Source of the DNA: Megascapheus bottae | Taxonomy: Eukaryota; Chordata; Mammalia; Rodentia; Geomyidae | Assembly (NCBI GenBank): GCA_024803745.1 | Contig: JANJXV010000013.1 | Span: 28,872,001 to 28,936,000, forward strand | Length of the DNA stretch: 64,000 bases | Direction: 5' to 3' | Part shown: one piece after another, positions 1 to 13,200 of the stretch | How the letters are laid out: every line of letters begins with the position of its first letter | Numbering within the stretch: the stretch's first letter is position 1 | Made by a program: the position numbers and the translations under genes | The notes under the pieces: model-generated | What the model saw: only the letters and a program-made list of their open reading frames with translations | Told to the model about the DNA's origin: nothing | Database searches by the model: none

Positions 1-98
1 TTTTCCTTTCTCATTATTTTTAATTTTTTTGTTCAGCAATCAGTATTACTTCAAGACTTATCTTACTTTATCTTATTGGTATCTTAAATTTATTGTAT

Positions 99-186
99 GT
101 TTTTTTTTAGTCTGTTGTGAGCCTGTTGTCCCTGAGCTCTTAAGTTCAAGGCTAGTGCTCTCCCATTGGAGCCACAACGTCACTTC
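99..186 (-). mobile_element. SINE fragment (ID-like tail part)
   Basis: A T-rich start (99-108) is followed by the reverse complement of the ID-like second unit (CCTGAGCTCTTAAGTTCAAG, GGCTAGTGCTCTCCCATTGG). The head of the element is missing. Confidence 0.65.
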
Positions 187-539
187 TTGTACCTTGAATA
201 TATGTTAACGGGGACACGTGTTAAGAATTTACATAGACTGTAAAGAACAAGATAATTCCAACTTTTAAAATGATTGTATTCTAATGCTACCATATCAGTA
301 TGCTTTATGTGTATGTATTTGTACAAGGACTTACCTGAAATTTATTCTACTACGTGCTCTGTTTACAGGTTCAATGTCAGGGAAGGCAATGATAAAAATC
401 AATGAAACTTGCTATTCAACATTTTATTCTACTATTCTTTCGTATGGGTAAGAAAGCTATTAATGATTATTGCTTAGGGAAGAGTCTAAGGTCCTAATAA
501 CTTTAAATATTTTGAGTTATGTTTAAACTTTGGTTCCAT

Positions 540-2021
540 TTGATACCATTTTTTAATTTTTAATTTTTCCATGTTTTTTATTGTAATTAATAGAAGGGTT
601 ACATTATATTTGCCAGATAGAAGGTGCATTATTTCACATACATTGATACCCTTTCTCATGTCTTGATCCCCATTTTCCTCCCCCCCTTCCCTATCCAATT
701 TCAAATAACCAAATACAAATATATCCAATATATCAGATAACAAAGTGAGATACTGTAACAATATGAGATAACCAAGGGACAGCAAAAGAGATGAGAGATA
801 ACATAGTACATTAAGAACAACAATCACTCATTATATGGCTTTTGTTTCTGTATCCTAGAGGTCCTTTCATTTAGCGTCATACTATATGGCCTTAAGTATC
901 TAGGTTTTGCTCTATTGCAAATCTCTGCTAGGAGAGCCCAAGGTTTCTATTGATTATGACAAATGAGTGAAATCATTGAGCCTATGTTCCTTTGAGTCTG
1001 GCTTACTTCACTTAATATGATTTTTTTCTAAGTCTTTCCATTTCCTAACAAATGGGGCGATGTCATTCTTTCTGACAGCCACATAGAATTCCATTCTGTA
1101 CAAATACCACATCTTGTTGATCCACTCATCAACTGAGGGACATCTGGGTTGGTTCCATATCTTTGCTATGGTAAATAGTGCTGCAGTGAACATCGTTGTG
1201 ATAGTGGATTTAGTATGTCCTTCTTTCTGGATGATTGGGTAAATGCCAAGTAGTGGAGTTGCTGGGTCATAGGGGAGCTCTATATTTAGTCTTTGGAGGA
1301 ACTGCCATACTGCTTTCCATAGTGGTTGAATGAGTTTGCACTCCCACCAACAGTGTAGTAGTGATCCCTCCTGGCCACATCCCCTCCAGCATCTGTTGTT
1401 ATTAGTTTTCTTGATCCTGGCCATTCTAACTGTAGTGAGGTGGAATCTTAGAGTTATTTTGATTTGCATTTCTTTTATGACCAGAGATGTTGAGCATTTC
1501 TTCATGTGTCTATAGGCTATTTTTGTTTTTCTTCAGAGAAGACTCTTTAAGTCTTTGGCCCATCTTTTAATGGGATAGTTGTTACTTTGGAGATTAGTTT
1601 TGGAGTGATTCAATTTTTTGAGCTGTTGATATATTTTAGATATGAGGCCTTTGTCCATTGTATGGTTGGTGAAGATCTTCTCCCATTCTGTAATCTGATC
1701 CGAAAAACCACAAAGCCAAATCACAAGAGAAAAAGACTTTGTGAAGTGTTTGGATCCCGAATTTAATGGAGACACGACTTTCCTATCCTGCCCCCCAGCC
1801 CCCCCCAAACTGAAGAATACACTGAAAATTTTACAAGAAGCAATAAGAGATACACGAGGCCTCCTTGGCACAGGTTGAAACTTTCTTAATAAGGACCAAG
1901 AATCACAACAAATCAGAGAAAGGCTGGATAAGTGGGACTGCATTAAACTGCAGAGCTTTTGTATGGCAAAGGACATAGCTAGTAAATTAATTAGGAAGCC
2001 TACAGAATTGATACCATTTTT
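540..2021 (-). mobile_element. L1 3' fragment with 5' inversion (twin-primed), TSD-flanked
   Basis: On the minus strand, 554 to about 1690 gives an A-rich tail, a 3' UTR with a G-rich run and the C-terminal part of L1 ORF2. The ORF2 part is recognised by its CWRGCG and LLHCWWECK motifs and a segment matching DKGLISKIYQQLKK. From about 1696 to 2007 the L1 sequence runs on the plus strand and encodes the immediately upstream ORF2 segment (EKLDKWDCIKLQSFCMAK). Exact 14-bp copies of TTGATACCATTTTT flank the unit at 540-553 and 2008-2021. Minus-strand 3' part plus inverted 5' part plus a target duplication is the signature of a twin-priming insertion. The element is truncated and cannot encode a full reverse transcriptase. 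Confidence 0.9.
1008..1505 (-). pseudogene. L1 ORF2 C-terminal remnant
   Basis: This open stretch inside the twin-primed L1 encodes the last ~165 residues of L1 ORF2. It includes the cysteine-containing C-terminal motif ([16 protein letters not shown]) and the [13 protein letters not shown] segment, and stops at 1008. The catalytic endonuclease and reverse-transcriptase domains are absent, so it is a dead fragment. Its start codon is an internal methionine and does not mark a gene start. Confidence 0.9.
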
Positions 2022-5000
2022 CTAAGTAACTTAACAAAGGTTGAATAAATGTACACTAAGAAGATCATAAAAAAACTTTTATGTTTATTTGCTAGAGCTT
2101 ATCATTCTTGAGGTTTAAGGGACAATTTGGTTCAAATTGCATGAGAAAACATCTTGATAAAATTAGATGTTCATGTCTGGAATCAGAGACCAAATTAAGC
2201 AAAAAAAGAATTCAAACAATATTTTCTTCTCTTCTTAAGTAGCCTCCAATTCAGTTCCAGAGTCTGACCATTTAACTAGATACTTCTTGGATTGCTCATA
2301 CTTTGAAACCACTAAAATTCTTGAATTAATCCTGCTGGAAGAAACATCTCTGAGTTTTATCATTTTTATATTGTTTGCCAAAGCATGGACATGTGCTTAT
2401 TTGAATATATGCATAAAGAAACACCAATGAAATTCATATTGACACACACTACATTATCTGTAGGTAATGTAAACAATTGTACAGTAGTGTGAGGAACTTT
2501 TTAAGAAGTTAAATTAAATAATAAAAATTTTTAGTTTTTATTTACCTTATGCCTAGATGTAAAGAAAATATGCATAATATATCTTTGATAGATTTGTTTT
2601 CTCCCTATTGAGCAAATCAAGAAGAAAAAAATCTATGAATTAGTTTATCTTTACCATCGAGTTAGAAGTTGGATTTCATGTAGAAGAGCTCTGTAATAAT
2701 AGTTGCATACCTTTATTTTTATCCAAGAGTTATCAGTATATTTTTATATCAATGTCTGCCAGAAAAGACTTCTTTTCCTGGTTCAATAACTTTTTAAATG
2801 TCTGTTGTTCCCATTTTCAAGTCTCCAAAACTTTTTATATGAATTCTTTCTGCACATTGTTTTCATTATTTCCCAACCTTTATTTTTTTCTGGATGGCTG
2901 GTGTTTCCAGACATATAACCTGAATTGTCCTAAGAGAATTAATATATAAAAAATAAAGTCAAGCAAATGGAAAGCAAGAGCAAAAAAGAAGCATTTAAAA
3001 CACATGCATATAGACATGTGGATATGTAAACTCACTTTTATTTTTCTTTAAAAATGATAGATGGATCTAATTTTTCCTTATTATTCTCTCAGTAAATAGC
3101 AAATATGGTAAAGAAATTGTCAAGAAATTTCCTTATTTTTAATCACTTCCAGACCTAATCTGAGTCTTTGATAGTCTAGTCTGTTAACAACATTAATGTC
3201 AAGGAATTTTTTCTCCCAAGATCTAAATATTTCAAAATGCACTGGCTGAATAAAGCCAAATAAGTGATTAAGAAAAAATTCCTTATATTACCATGGTATT
3301 TTATGGGAGTATAAGATTTTTTCTGATATTATATTTACCAATTAATTACCAAATTTTAAGTTTTGGGTAGACTTTGCAGGCAATATTCTATCACATTTAA
3401 AGAAGACAGAGAAATATGGCTGAATTCAACTTCCCTATAGCACTCATATGCCTTTTGCTTTATAATTTTAAATAGACAATAAATTTTAAGTGTGCATATC
3501 ATTCTTTAAGCATACTAGTGGGTGAAATTTCCTATTTTTCTTTTAATCTTTCAACTTTCTCCCAGTGATGTAATTTTATTATTGATATGTTATGTTGATG
3601 CTGTGCATAGAAGAGATATTTATCACAAAACAACAGCTCTGACACCAGGATGTTGATAATACCTGGATCCATTTGAAAACTTATCATTCCTTGACCAATT
3701 CTGCATGTCACTAAATGCTGTAAGTTTAAAACAGGATAGAATTACAAAGGGCATTATAAGGTAAAATCAAGGAAGATAATGAAAGTAAGAAAGACAAAAT
3801 TTTAAGATATATTTGAAGGTTACATTTGACTTTATGATATAAAATAAGGAAAATTAAAGATTAATATATTAATTAATAATAATTATAATCAATGATACTT
3901 TATGCAAAAAGTAGAGTACTATACAGTGAAAAGAAATGTTACCACAAATTGCAATTAAAGCAGTATAAGTTTTCTAATTCAAATAAAGTTTTCTGTCTTC
4001 CTGGTTGCAAGGACCAATATTAATTTTATTCATTAACCAAGAAAAAATATTTATGTAGAAGTGTTCCTGCCTTTTGCCTAACAAGGGGAATATCAGGTAA
4101 AACCTGTAATTATGTATAATAAAAAATGTTAAAATGAACTCCAGTTCCCCTGTAGCTCTCTGATGTGATGATTTTAATTACTTTGTGGATTTAATAAAAA
4201 GGGGAAGGAATTTAATTTAATTTTAACAGAATGACTATGGTCTCTGCAGTGTGCTTTGGGGTAGATTTTTACCTTTTCTTGCACATTTGGGCTGCTCAGG
4301 ATTCCGTTGTTCTGCTCTGTATTTTGGACTTAAGAGTGCACTAAATCCAGTCCTCAGGTTCCAGTAGTCTAAAGTCTTTGCAACTTTAAATAAATCTCTG
4401 TTGTCTGCTGTTCTATAATCTCATTACATATACAGCCAAGAAACATAAACTATGAATATTAATCTAATATCCAGATGATAGGAAACTAAAAGTACTTCTG
4501 GCACAGCACTATATGGCTATACAATTGGAACTTCAAAAATATCCCTTTTAAGAAAGCAGGATAGTTTGGAAAGAGAGAGCCAAAGGTAATTGACTAGGTT
4601 AAATTGCCTTTGCAATGCAATTCTTTCAGAAGGCAGTCTGGAAAACAAAACCTGGTTCACACTGTCTATGATAAATGGCTTAATTAACTACTATTGGCCT
4701 ATTGCCACATTTTTCTAATTCTCAAAACTTTTTCTTCTTCCTTTCTTCCTGCCCTCTTCCCCATCTTTCCTTTCCTTTTTATATCCTATGTCTCCCTCTT
4801 CTTCCTGGTCTTACGCTCTTCCTGTCTACCCCCTCTTTATCCCTTTTTCATTTTTTCTACTTTCCCCATACATATATTCATGTATCTATATATGTGTATA
4901 CATATATGCATTATTTATATATTTGTTTCTCTCATGAGGCCAGAAAAATATGTAAATTTTGTCAGAATATTGTCACGTGTAAGCACTCAGGAAATAAGAG

Positions 5001-5694
5001 AGCAGGACGAGCTAATGATTACTTAGTGTAATAGAGAAACTCAAAGAAGTCAGAAAGATATTATAGGATGTGTCCTAAAAGTCCATCTTATCTTTCATTA
5101 AACTAAACTATTTTTACTTCCCTCTTTTCTTTTTCAATTGCTTTTACTAATGTTTCTGTACCTAGAAGCTTTGCTTCCATTCTTACTCATAGCATTTGCT
5201 TTCTTCTGTGGTACACCCATATCAAATTCTTCTGGTTGCAAATCCTTTAATATTTAACCTTGTTAAAATTTGATTTATTATTTACTATTTTGAACACAAC
5301 TTAACTTCTTTTCTGTGAGTCAAATATTTAAAGACATGAACTCAATATATCCATCATGCTAAGTATATTGCCATCTCCAAAATTCAATAGGCCAGGCTAG
5401 GTTCTTTGAAGAGTTCCTCTTCTAAAAACAAACAAACAAACAAACAAGAGCAAGAATATCCAGATTAATTACATTTAAAAGTTAATGTATACATAGTATG
5501 TGCAACTCAACTTTTTGAATGTGAACACTTTATCTTAATATTAGTTTAAATTTCCACAATACTTTTGACATTTTACGCTTTGTTCTGCAAATGCAGCATG
5601 GCAGAAAAGGAAAAAAAAATCATGGGTAGATTTTTCCCATGTGATCTTGAGCTCCAAAAGAACAGAGGCCAAGTCATTGCACTTAAAAATTATT
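2022..5694. other. Gene-free AT-rich flank
   Basis: No gene, RNA gene or well-preserved repeat was recognised, apart from a short (AAAC)n at 5425. Short open frames here (for example 4694-5031) are pyrimidine-rich and unlike any family I know. Confidence 0.7.
5425..5446. repeat. (AAAC)n microsatellite
   Basis: Five perfect AAAC-type units are visible. Confidence 0.85.
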
Positions 5695-6296
5695 ATTATT
5701 AAGGTAATGTATAGAGGGTTACAGTTACATTTGTAAGGGGATAAGTACATTACTTCTTGAACATTGGTACCCCTTCCCATGTTTTTCTCCCACTTACTCT
5801 CTCTCCACCACCTTTCAAGTTGTAAAGTTCATTACCAACATATTGTCTTGTGAATATCACTGTTACACTGGTTCATCCTTTGGCCTTTGTCTCATCGTAT
5901 TTTGCCCCCTTCCTTGATTTAAAGAAACAAATAAATGTATATACTATATACCATGGACCAAAGTCAGATACGGCAACATCAAGGTATAAACCATAAGGGA
6001 GAAAAAAGACAAATATCACAGAAGAATAAAGTAATAACTTTACACAGTGCATTAAAAACAACCACAGGATGTATCTCTTGTTTCTCTACCCTGGAGTTCA
6101 TTTCGCTTAGCTGTATCCTTTACGGTCATATGTACTTAGGTTTTGAGCTATTGCACTCCTCTGCTAGGAAAATCCTAGATGTAGACTAATTATTACAAAT
6201 GAGGAAAAGTTGGAGCCTATGTTCCTTTGGGTCTGGCTTACTTCACTTAATAAGATTTTGTTCCCCCCCCCTCCCAAGTCTTTCCATTTCCTTTAT
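5695..6296 (-). mobile_element. L1 3' UTR fragment
   Basis: On the minus strand this matches the 3' UTRs of the other L1 copies in the window. Shared landmarks are the GGGTTACAGTTACATTTGT block near the 3' end (here around 5713), the GTCAGATACGG block at 5963 and the TTCCTTTGGGTCTGGCTTAC block at 6221. It stops about where ORF2 would end, so it is 5'-truncated. I could not identify a clean target duplication. The copy is more diverged than the one at 540-2021. Confidence 0.8.
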
Positions 6297-9200
6297 TTCC
6301 TAGTACAATCCTGTAGTTTCATTCAGTGTTCCTCGGCTACAATCAAAATTTACAGACTGATTGGCATATTTGACATTGAGAAAGGTATTTTATTTTTCTA
6401 TGTCTGTTCTTCCATTCACATGGAAGAAATAATTATAACAGTTGTTATGAGGAATTGTTATCATCGTATTTGTACCTAGGACAATAAGCAGCATATTTAT
6501 GTTAATATTATTATGTATCAAGGTGATGAAGTGTTAGGCAATGAAAAGAATTAGGCCAGTATCTTGTACAGATATGATCTGTACCATAATGTGACTTAAG
6601 AATATAATGATGAATAAATGTATCAATAAAATTGTGCCTGAGAAAATAAAGAAAACTTGAAATGGTGGACATTGACAATTAGTAGTAAAACAGTTGTGTT
6701 AAATGGCATGGAATGCATAGCGTGAAAATCTTTGGCACTCTTTCTTCCTGCTGAGAATCTGAGCTTGTGGCTGGTTCCATGAATGAAGTACACTAGACAG
6801 ACCACCCTGACTCTTGAGGCCAAATCTCTCAAAGCCATAGAGCTTCCATGTAGTATGCTCTGCTGCCTCCAGGGTCCTTCCTCCTGTGGAAACACTCTCA
6901 GGAAGTCCAAGAAAGCCAAGTCCCATGAAGAATTCTTTAGTAATATCAGCTCCCCCCAACACTCCCCTGCAACAAAGACTCTAGTGAGAAAGCCTGGAGA
7001 TCACTGCAGTCCTCAATGCTTCAGGTTTTCCCATTTGAGTTTCTAGCTGTCATGTAACAACCTCTCCTCTGTGCTTTCTTGTGTCTCTGGAAGCATCTGT
7101 AATCATTGTAATGTAGAAGTTATTTTTACTAAATCTGAGATGAGTTTTCACAGAGCTAGATGTAATGGAGATTTGAATGATGTTCAAGTGTGGATGCACA
7201 ACACAAAATCAGGCTAAAGTCTCTAAGGTCGTTATCACTTTTTTTTTCAAATAATGTTTCTCAAGTCATGTAGTTAGGATTATTTTCATCGTTTTGCTTC
7301 TATATAACATGAGGAGTTATGAGAACATGTAAGTGCAAGCAATATACATAGTATAAAAACTAGTAAGAAAGGTGGTGTTTCTTCCTATTAATTATCAGCT
7401 GAGACGTAGATCATAAAGAATCATGGTTAATATAAAAATAATATAAAAATAACATAATAGTCCTTATGATTTAGAAAATGAAATGCAATTCTAGGATGCT
7501 AAAAACCTGAATTAGTAATCAAATCTATGAGAAAATTGAGTTGAAGCAGTAGTTACATGATTATGAACCCAAACTTCTCACTGCAGTGTTCAGATCAGCC
7601 AAAAACTTGATCATCTCCCATTACTACCTAATGTGATATGCATCTTGGGGCTAATTCCCCTTTCCTGAGACTGTTTTCAAGTCTCTATGCCTGAGGTCTG
7701 TCCTTGCTCCACTTCTCTGAGAAGGATTCCCAAACTGTCCTATCTGCACTATTTCCCAAAAATATATATGCCTATTTTTCCTTTCTTCATTCTCTCACAG
7801 GGTATCTTTTGTATCTATATTTAGCACTTATTTCATTCTGTGATAGATTGATTCGTCTGGTATTTGCTCCTTTCACATATGAAAAATCCTTCAAGGGAAT
7901 TGCTATCTAGTTGATCTTGGTATTTCCACAGTGCCTATCTTAGACACTCAATAAAGACTCCTAAGTTTGATTACAAATTTAAATGTTAAAAAGAATATGC
8001 ACATGCCCGTGAAGTAAAGCTAGCCTGCGGAATAATCCTTCCAGAAGCATTGCTGGAATTGCTGCCCACTCTTAGATTCACAAGTGGATTTGCAGTCCCC
8101 CAAGAAACAAACAGTTACGGTATGTTTTGATATTGACAATTTGAGATTTGTGACAGTCATGCTTGTTTTGGAAAAAAGTTAATGTATGAATGTGCAAAGA
8201 TGACTGCACTATTCCCACACATATCATTCTACATATAAACTTGGCCTTGATGAAAAAAATTAAATCATGGTTTGGCAAGGTTCATAAATGTCTTGTCTGC
8301 TTGTTCAGTAAAGAAATTAAACAAAACTGTAAGATGTAAAGCATATTCCTTCTCGTTGTAGAGCGTTGCTTTATCTCCTTACCTTCTGTGTATCTAGCAG
8401 GGCTTAAAAAGACATTTCACAGTCAGTAAATGAAATGTTATGAATGATTACATAGTTCTGAAGTCAACTAAATCTTATACCATTTATAACTTTGTACTTC
8501 CTGTACCTCCCTGAATCATACCTGCTTTCTCTTGTTTTGTATAAATGACTTCATTTAATAAAAAATAAAAAATGTAATGGGTGATGGCACATTGAATGAA
8601 AAATGTGAACAAATATGTTCATCAGCAAGGAGCTAAAATGTCTCAAAGCAATTTGGGAAATATTTATTTTGGTCACATCTATAATTTCTATGAACTGTAA
8701 AACAATAGCATATGCCATTCTCCTAATTCTTGGCTTGGTTTCCTTGGTCTTAAACTTGGCCACATTTTCTGAAACTTGACACTTTTCATGGTCTCCTTAT
8801 AAGTTTCAGCCACATAAGTCAGCAAGGAAAGGAAACAGTAAAATTTACTTACTCTTTTTTTTTTAAAAAATCGATTCAGCACATGATAGGGACCAGCACC
8901 AACTAGGGAGCCATGTCTAAGACACAAATATTGAGAAGTTAGCCATTAGTGTTACCAAAGGAAAAAACCAGCAGGAAATGTAGAATGCATATTCATTATG
9001 TAACTATACCATGATTACCAGAATTAGAAAAACATAAATAAGAAGGCCTTTTATTACTAAGCCTCATACATCCACAAATCCACAACAAAACAATATGAAC
9101 AATTAAAAAGACACATCTGTACTTGATTCATTAGCTCTAGGACATATAAGCCAGAGGCTTACTACTGATTTTTTTTCATTTGATGAGTTAGTGCAGTACT

Positions 9201-9744
9201 CATAAATACTTACATACTTTTGTATTTTAGGCTGGATATTTTCCATTTTTACTTTTATATTTTCTCACTGATCATTAATTTTAGTTTGTATAGAATATTT
9301 TGAGACATTTACAGAAATTCATGCTTATAGGAAAGTTTGAGAGAGTGAGAAACAAGGAAGCATCATAATAGAGAAAGGCAATGACACTGAAAGAATCTGA
9401 TAGGCACATTACAAGAGAAAAATTATGAAAATGTGCACAAAGTTAAAAAAAGATAGTGGTCCAAAAGTCCCAGACTTTTTTTTTAACCCTTGCTTCCTCA
9501 TTTACAAAATTTACACATCCTGTGGCTAGATAGACTCAACATTTAGACACTGGATAGATGAAAGATGATATCAAAAAGCCAAATGAGAGAAAGCTGTAGG
9601 AAATAACACACTGGAACACCTTAACAAGAAGCTGTAACTGACCTCCATAAAAAATGTTTGACACAACATTGTTCCCATTTTAATACATGGACTCATAGCT
9701 TTTTTCATTACTTGTAAAACCAACCAAACCAAAGAAAAACGTAT
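6297..9744. other. Gene-free flank
   Basis: No convincing gene. The stretch at 6620-7050 is somewhat richer in G+C and carries overlapping open frames on both strands, but none resembles a known protein and no splice pattern supports them. Confidence 0.65.
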
Positions 9745-9838
9745 CTAACCAGTGGCTCTTGCCTCTAATCCTAGTTATTCAGAGCTTTCTCACCAGGAGG
9801 ATTACAATGAGAGGAGAACTTGAGCAGAAAGTTTGTCA
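9745..9838 (+). mobile_element. Degenerate B1-like SINE head
   Basis: AGTGGCTCTTGCCTCTAATCCTAGTTATTCAG-like sequence resembles the B1/7SL head (control-box region) but is diverged and ends at the (CTTT)n tract. Confidence 0.45.
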
Positions 9839-9840
9839 GA

Positions 9841-9896
9841 AATTCCCTTCCTTCCGTCCGTCCTTCCGTCCTTCCGTTCTTTCTTTCTTTCTTTTT

Positions 9897-9965
<69 letters not shown>

Positions 9966-10040
9966 TTTCTGCCCATCTTTTTCTTTCTGTCTTCCTTTCT
10001 TTCTTCTTTCCTTTCTTTTATTCTTTCTTTCCTATGCTTT
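9841..10040. repeat. (CTTT)n / CCTT-rich microsatellite
   Basis: A nearly uninterrupted pyrimidine tract, with pure TTTC repeats at roughly 9884-9965 flanked by CCTT/CCGT variants. It may have grown from the A-rich tail of the minus-strand SINE-like sequence just downstream. Serine/phenylalanine-rich open frames across it are artefacts. Confidence 0.9.
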
Positions 10041-10041
10041 A

Positions 10042-10225
10042 GTTATTTTCCAGGTGAGGTCTCTGTGTTTGACCTGGGCTAGTTTCAGACCAAAAAGTCT
10101 TCTTACCTGTTGCCTCCTGCTTCTCTGGGATCAGTGTCCCGTAACAAGGTTGGTCTGGAATCACCATACTCCTTCTTCATCTCTGCCTCCTGTTTTAGTA
10201 TTGTGATAAACACTTATAATATCAA
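10042..10225 (-). mobile_element. Degenerate B1-type SINE
   Basis: On the minus strand, segments such as GGTCTGAAACTAGCCCAGGT and AGAAGCAGGAGGCAACAGG resemble B1/Alu-like left-monomer sequence. A B1-like segment appears twice, suggesting a dimer. Its tail side faces the tetranucleotide tract. Confidence 0.4.
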
Positions 10226-13200
10226 TATGATTGATATACTTCCCATTCCCTAGGACTTACCATTTAGCAGGTGAGATAGATTTCTAAGGAAATAACTGTG
10301 ATGCTGTTTCAAATCAGACATCAAAGGATTTGCTATGCCCTCAGAACACTAAACCTAAGCAGTATTTCTGCCAGGGAGATCAAAAAGCCCCAAAGAAGGC
10401 AACAATGAAATGTTTCTAAAGCAACAAATCTAATTCTTTAGAAGCAGGAATGAAAAGATAAAAATAATTATTTTGATTTATATGAGCATAGGCCATGAGG
10501 TGTTAAGAGTGCATGGTCCTTGGATGTGATATAATGACAAACCTACTGCATATATAGCAGTAACATAGCAGTCTATAGCATGTCCATGCTATATTTTTAT
10601 GATGAAATTATCTTCCATTAATTCTTTTCCTCAGTATTGAACAATTTTTTCTTTAGTTCAATTTTCTTACAACCAAATTTGTTTCAGACTGTGAGTCACC
10701 AAATAAATTTAGCCATTCTCTAGCTAACATGTCTTTTCAATTGAATGGTACCAAAGAGGTTAGCATAATGGCAAACAGAAAAATACCAGAGTGCAATAAC
10801 GAGTAAGGTATATATTGTGTTTAAAGTTATGTGTGTCTGAGTGTGTTTCTATGTGTCTGCTCCATAATGTATGTCTTATTGCAGGTCACAATTAAAACAA
10901 TATTTGAAAGCCACTGTAGTAGTAATGCTTTCTATTACTTTTCATTTCAATCACATTATGTTGGTTATGATTAAACTTTGAGTCCAAATCAACCTTGGTC
11001 TTTAATGAAGTGACAACTGACATCAGCTGACCTCATTTATAAGCTTGGCATGCAGACAAGTGTCTGTTTTAGTGAACTCTAGTTACATTTTACCAGACAA
11101 AAGGCTCCTGGCTTTGAAATAAAACCATCAGTTGTTGCATTGTGTGAATATTCGTTTTCTATTCTGAGTTTCAAAATGCAAAAGTAGAGATAGCTCATGA
11201 AAATATGCCTCTGAGCAAGCATCCTAAGAACTTGTGCTTTCTTTAATATTAATTTATTCAGCGATTATTTATTGAGAACTACTATGTATTCAGTGGTGTT
11301 CTGTATGTTGGAATTTCAGCAGTGCAAATACAGTTTGGCTCATGACATGGTAATACTTCATGCTAAACGTTTTAATTAAATTTGATATTTTTAAGATGAC
11401 AGAATTATTAAAAATAATTTTAATGAAATCATAAAAATCTACAAGAAAGAAAAATGTTTGAAACATTCAACTCTAGATGTCACACCACAATATATATATA
11501 TTTCATAGACAATTTTAAACAATTTTAAAATTGTCTGAGTCACAGAGCATATTTTATAAATATTAATGTTTCTTTTGAAAAAAGCAAGACGTATGCTTGT
11601 ATATTTGCAGAAATATTATTCTTTCACAATAAAGAATGAATGTGGATGCCACTGTTATATTGAATTAATAAACTTTCAAATTCTCTTTAGAGAGTAGATT
11701 TTTTTAAAGTTGTATTTTAAAGGGGGAACAAAATGTGAACCTTTCTCATGAAATTTCTCTCATTTAATTTATTCTTGGGACATTTTCTTTTAAAGAATGG
11801 TGTGAAAATTAGTAGCATTTATTGCTCAAAATATCAGAAACTAGTCCAGTTTTATTTCTTAACACTATTTGTAAGTATAACACAGGATTTATAAAATTTT
11901 AGATTAAATCTCTTTGTCACCATGACATTGAGTAAAACAACATGTGTAGATAAAGGATAGACAGACAGATAGATAGATAGAAAGGCAGTGAGGGTGGATT
12001 AAACTGCTAGGAAGGGAAAAAATGAACATATTTATTTCAACAATGAAATATTTCAATGAATCATAAAAAGCTGTCTTACAGAATGGGTTCATGCAATTTT
12101 TTTTCAGTTCTGTTCTATGTCTTTGTTTTAAAGTAACTCAGCTGAGAAATAGAGAAGCTACACTTTGGGTGGTGGAATTGGAAGTCTGTATTGGAGAGCT
12201 GGCATTTGCAGGTGGACTCCTGTCTCAAAGACCAGTGGTCCCTAGAAAACACTTCCCACTGTCAGAAAAACTGAGCCACAAGAGCAGGAGAGGAAAGAAG
12301 GAGAAGAAAAACAATACCATCAAACCAGATCAACTCCAATGGAGAGCTGAAAGGGGATTGCCATAGTGACCAGAGGAGAGCCAGGGGACAGAAGATAAGA
12401 CCATGAGGGGCATGGTACCTGCACTGAACCAGGCCTAAATAGGGTCAACACCATCAGGAAGAGTCACAAGTCAAGGCACAGGGCTTACAGGCTCACTGAC
12501 CTATCCAAGTCCTGGCTCATGCCTGTAGAAATTCAGGCACACTCACCACCTGGAAGGTAGGACTTCATCTTCCATCTCTATGAAGACAAGATGGTGCCAG
12601 TCAAATGCAATTCCCTCTCATGTGGCCAAAGGGCACCCATTAGACCCAGCATCCTTATATTCACTGGCTTTTTGTGTCATCATTCTCACTTGCTTCCAAA
12701 CTCACTATTCATTCTCTTTAGAAATACCAGGACTTCTTAATCACCTTTTGAAATGTATTTTACATTCTCTAAAATATGATCTTTTCCCCAGGTTTTAAAA
12801 CATATTGGAAAGTGTTCTCTAATTTCTATATCACTGAATGGAAGGCACGAGTTTATTTTACTTACATTGGAGAGAGTAAGAAAGAATTAGAATAATCAAG
12901 TTGACTCCTGCATTCTTCCGGTTATTGGAGATAATGATGTGTATCTGCTTATTGCTTTCCTGGATTTAGGTTTTCTCCACTATTTTGTCAAGTAAACTAG
13001 AGTTATTTTAACTTTAGCCATGGCTCCCAAGAGTGAAAAGATATGATTGGACTTTACCTAAGTATACAGATTCAAGATACTGTATTTAAATATTTATGAA
13101 TATTACAACACCAAAAAAAGAGAGAAAGAACTAGAAGGTAACAGATAGTTGAGGAGAAATGTAATATTGTTACTCATTTTAAATGCATTTTTAAAAGAAA

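Noticed and set aside
1533..1976. Single 147-codon minus-strand frame
   Set aside because: It crosses the L1 inversion junction, so its first half is antisense of ORF2 and only its last part is real L1 protein sequence.
9759..10206. Open frames of up to 128 codons rich in Ser, Phe and Leu
   Set aside because: They are the translation of the (CTTT)n microsatellite and its flanks; no signal peptide, domain or splice context.
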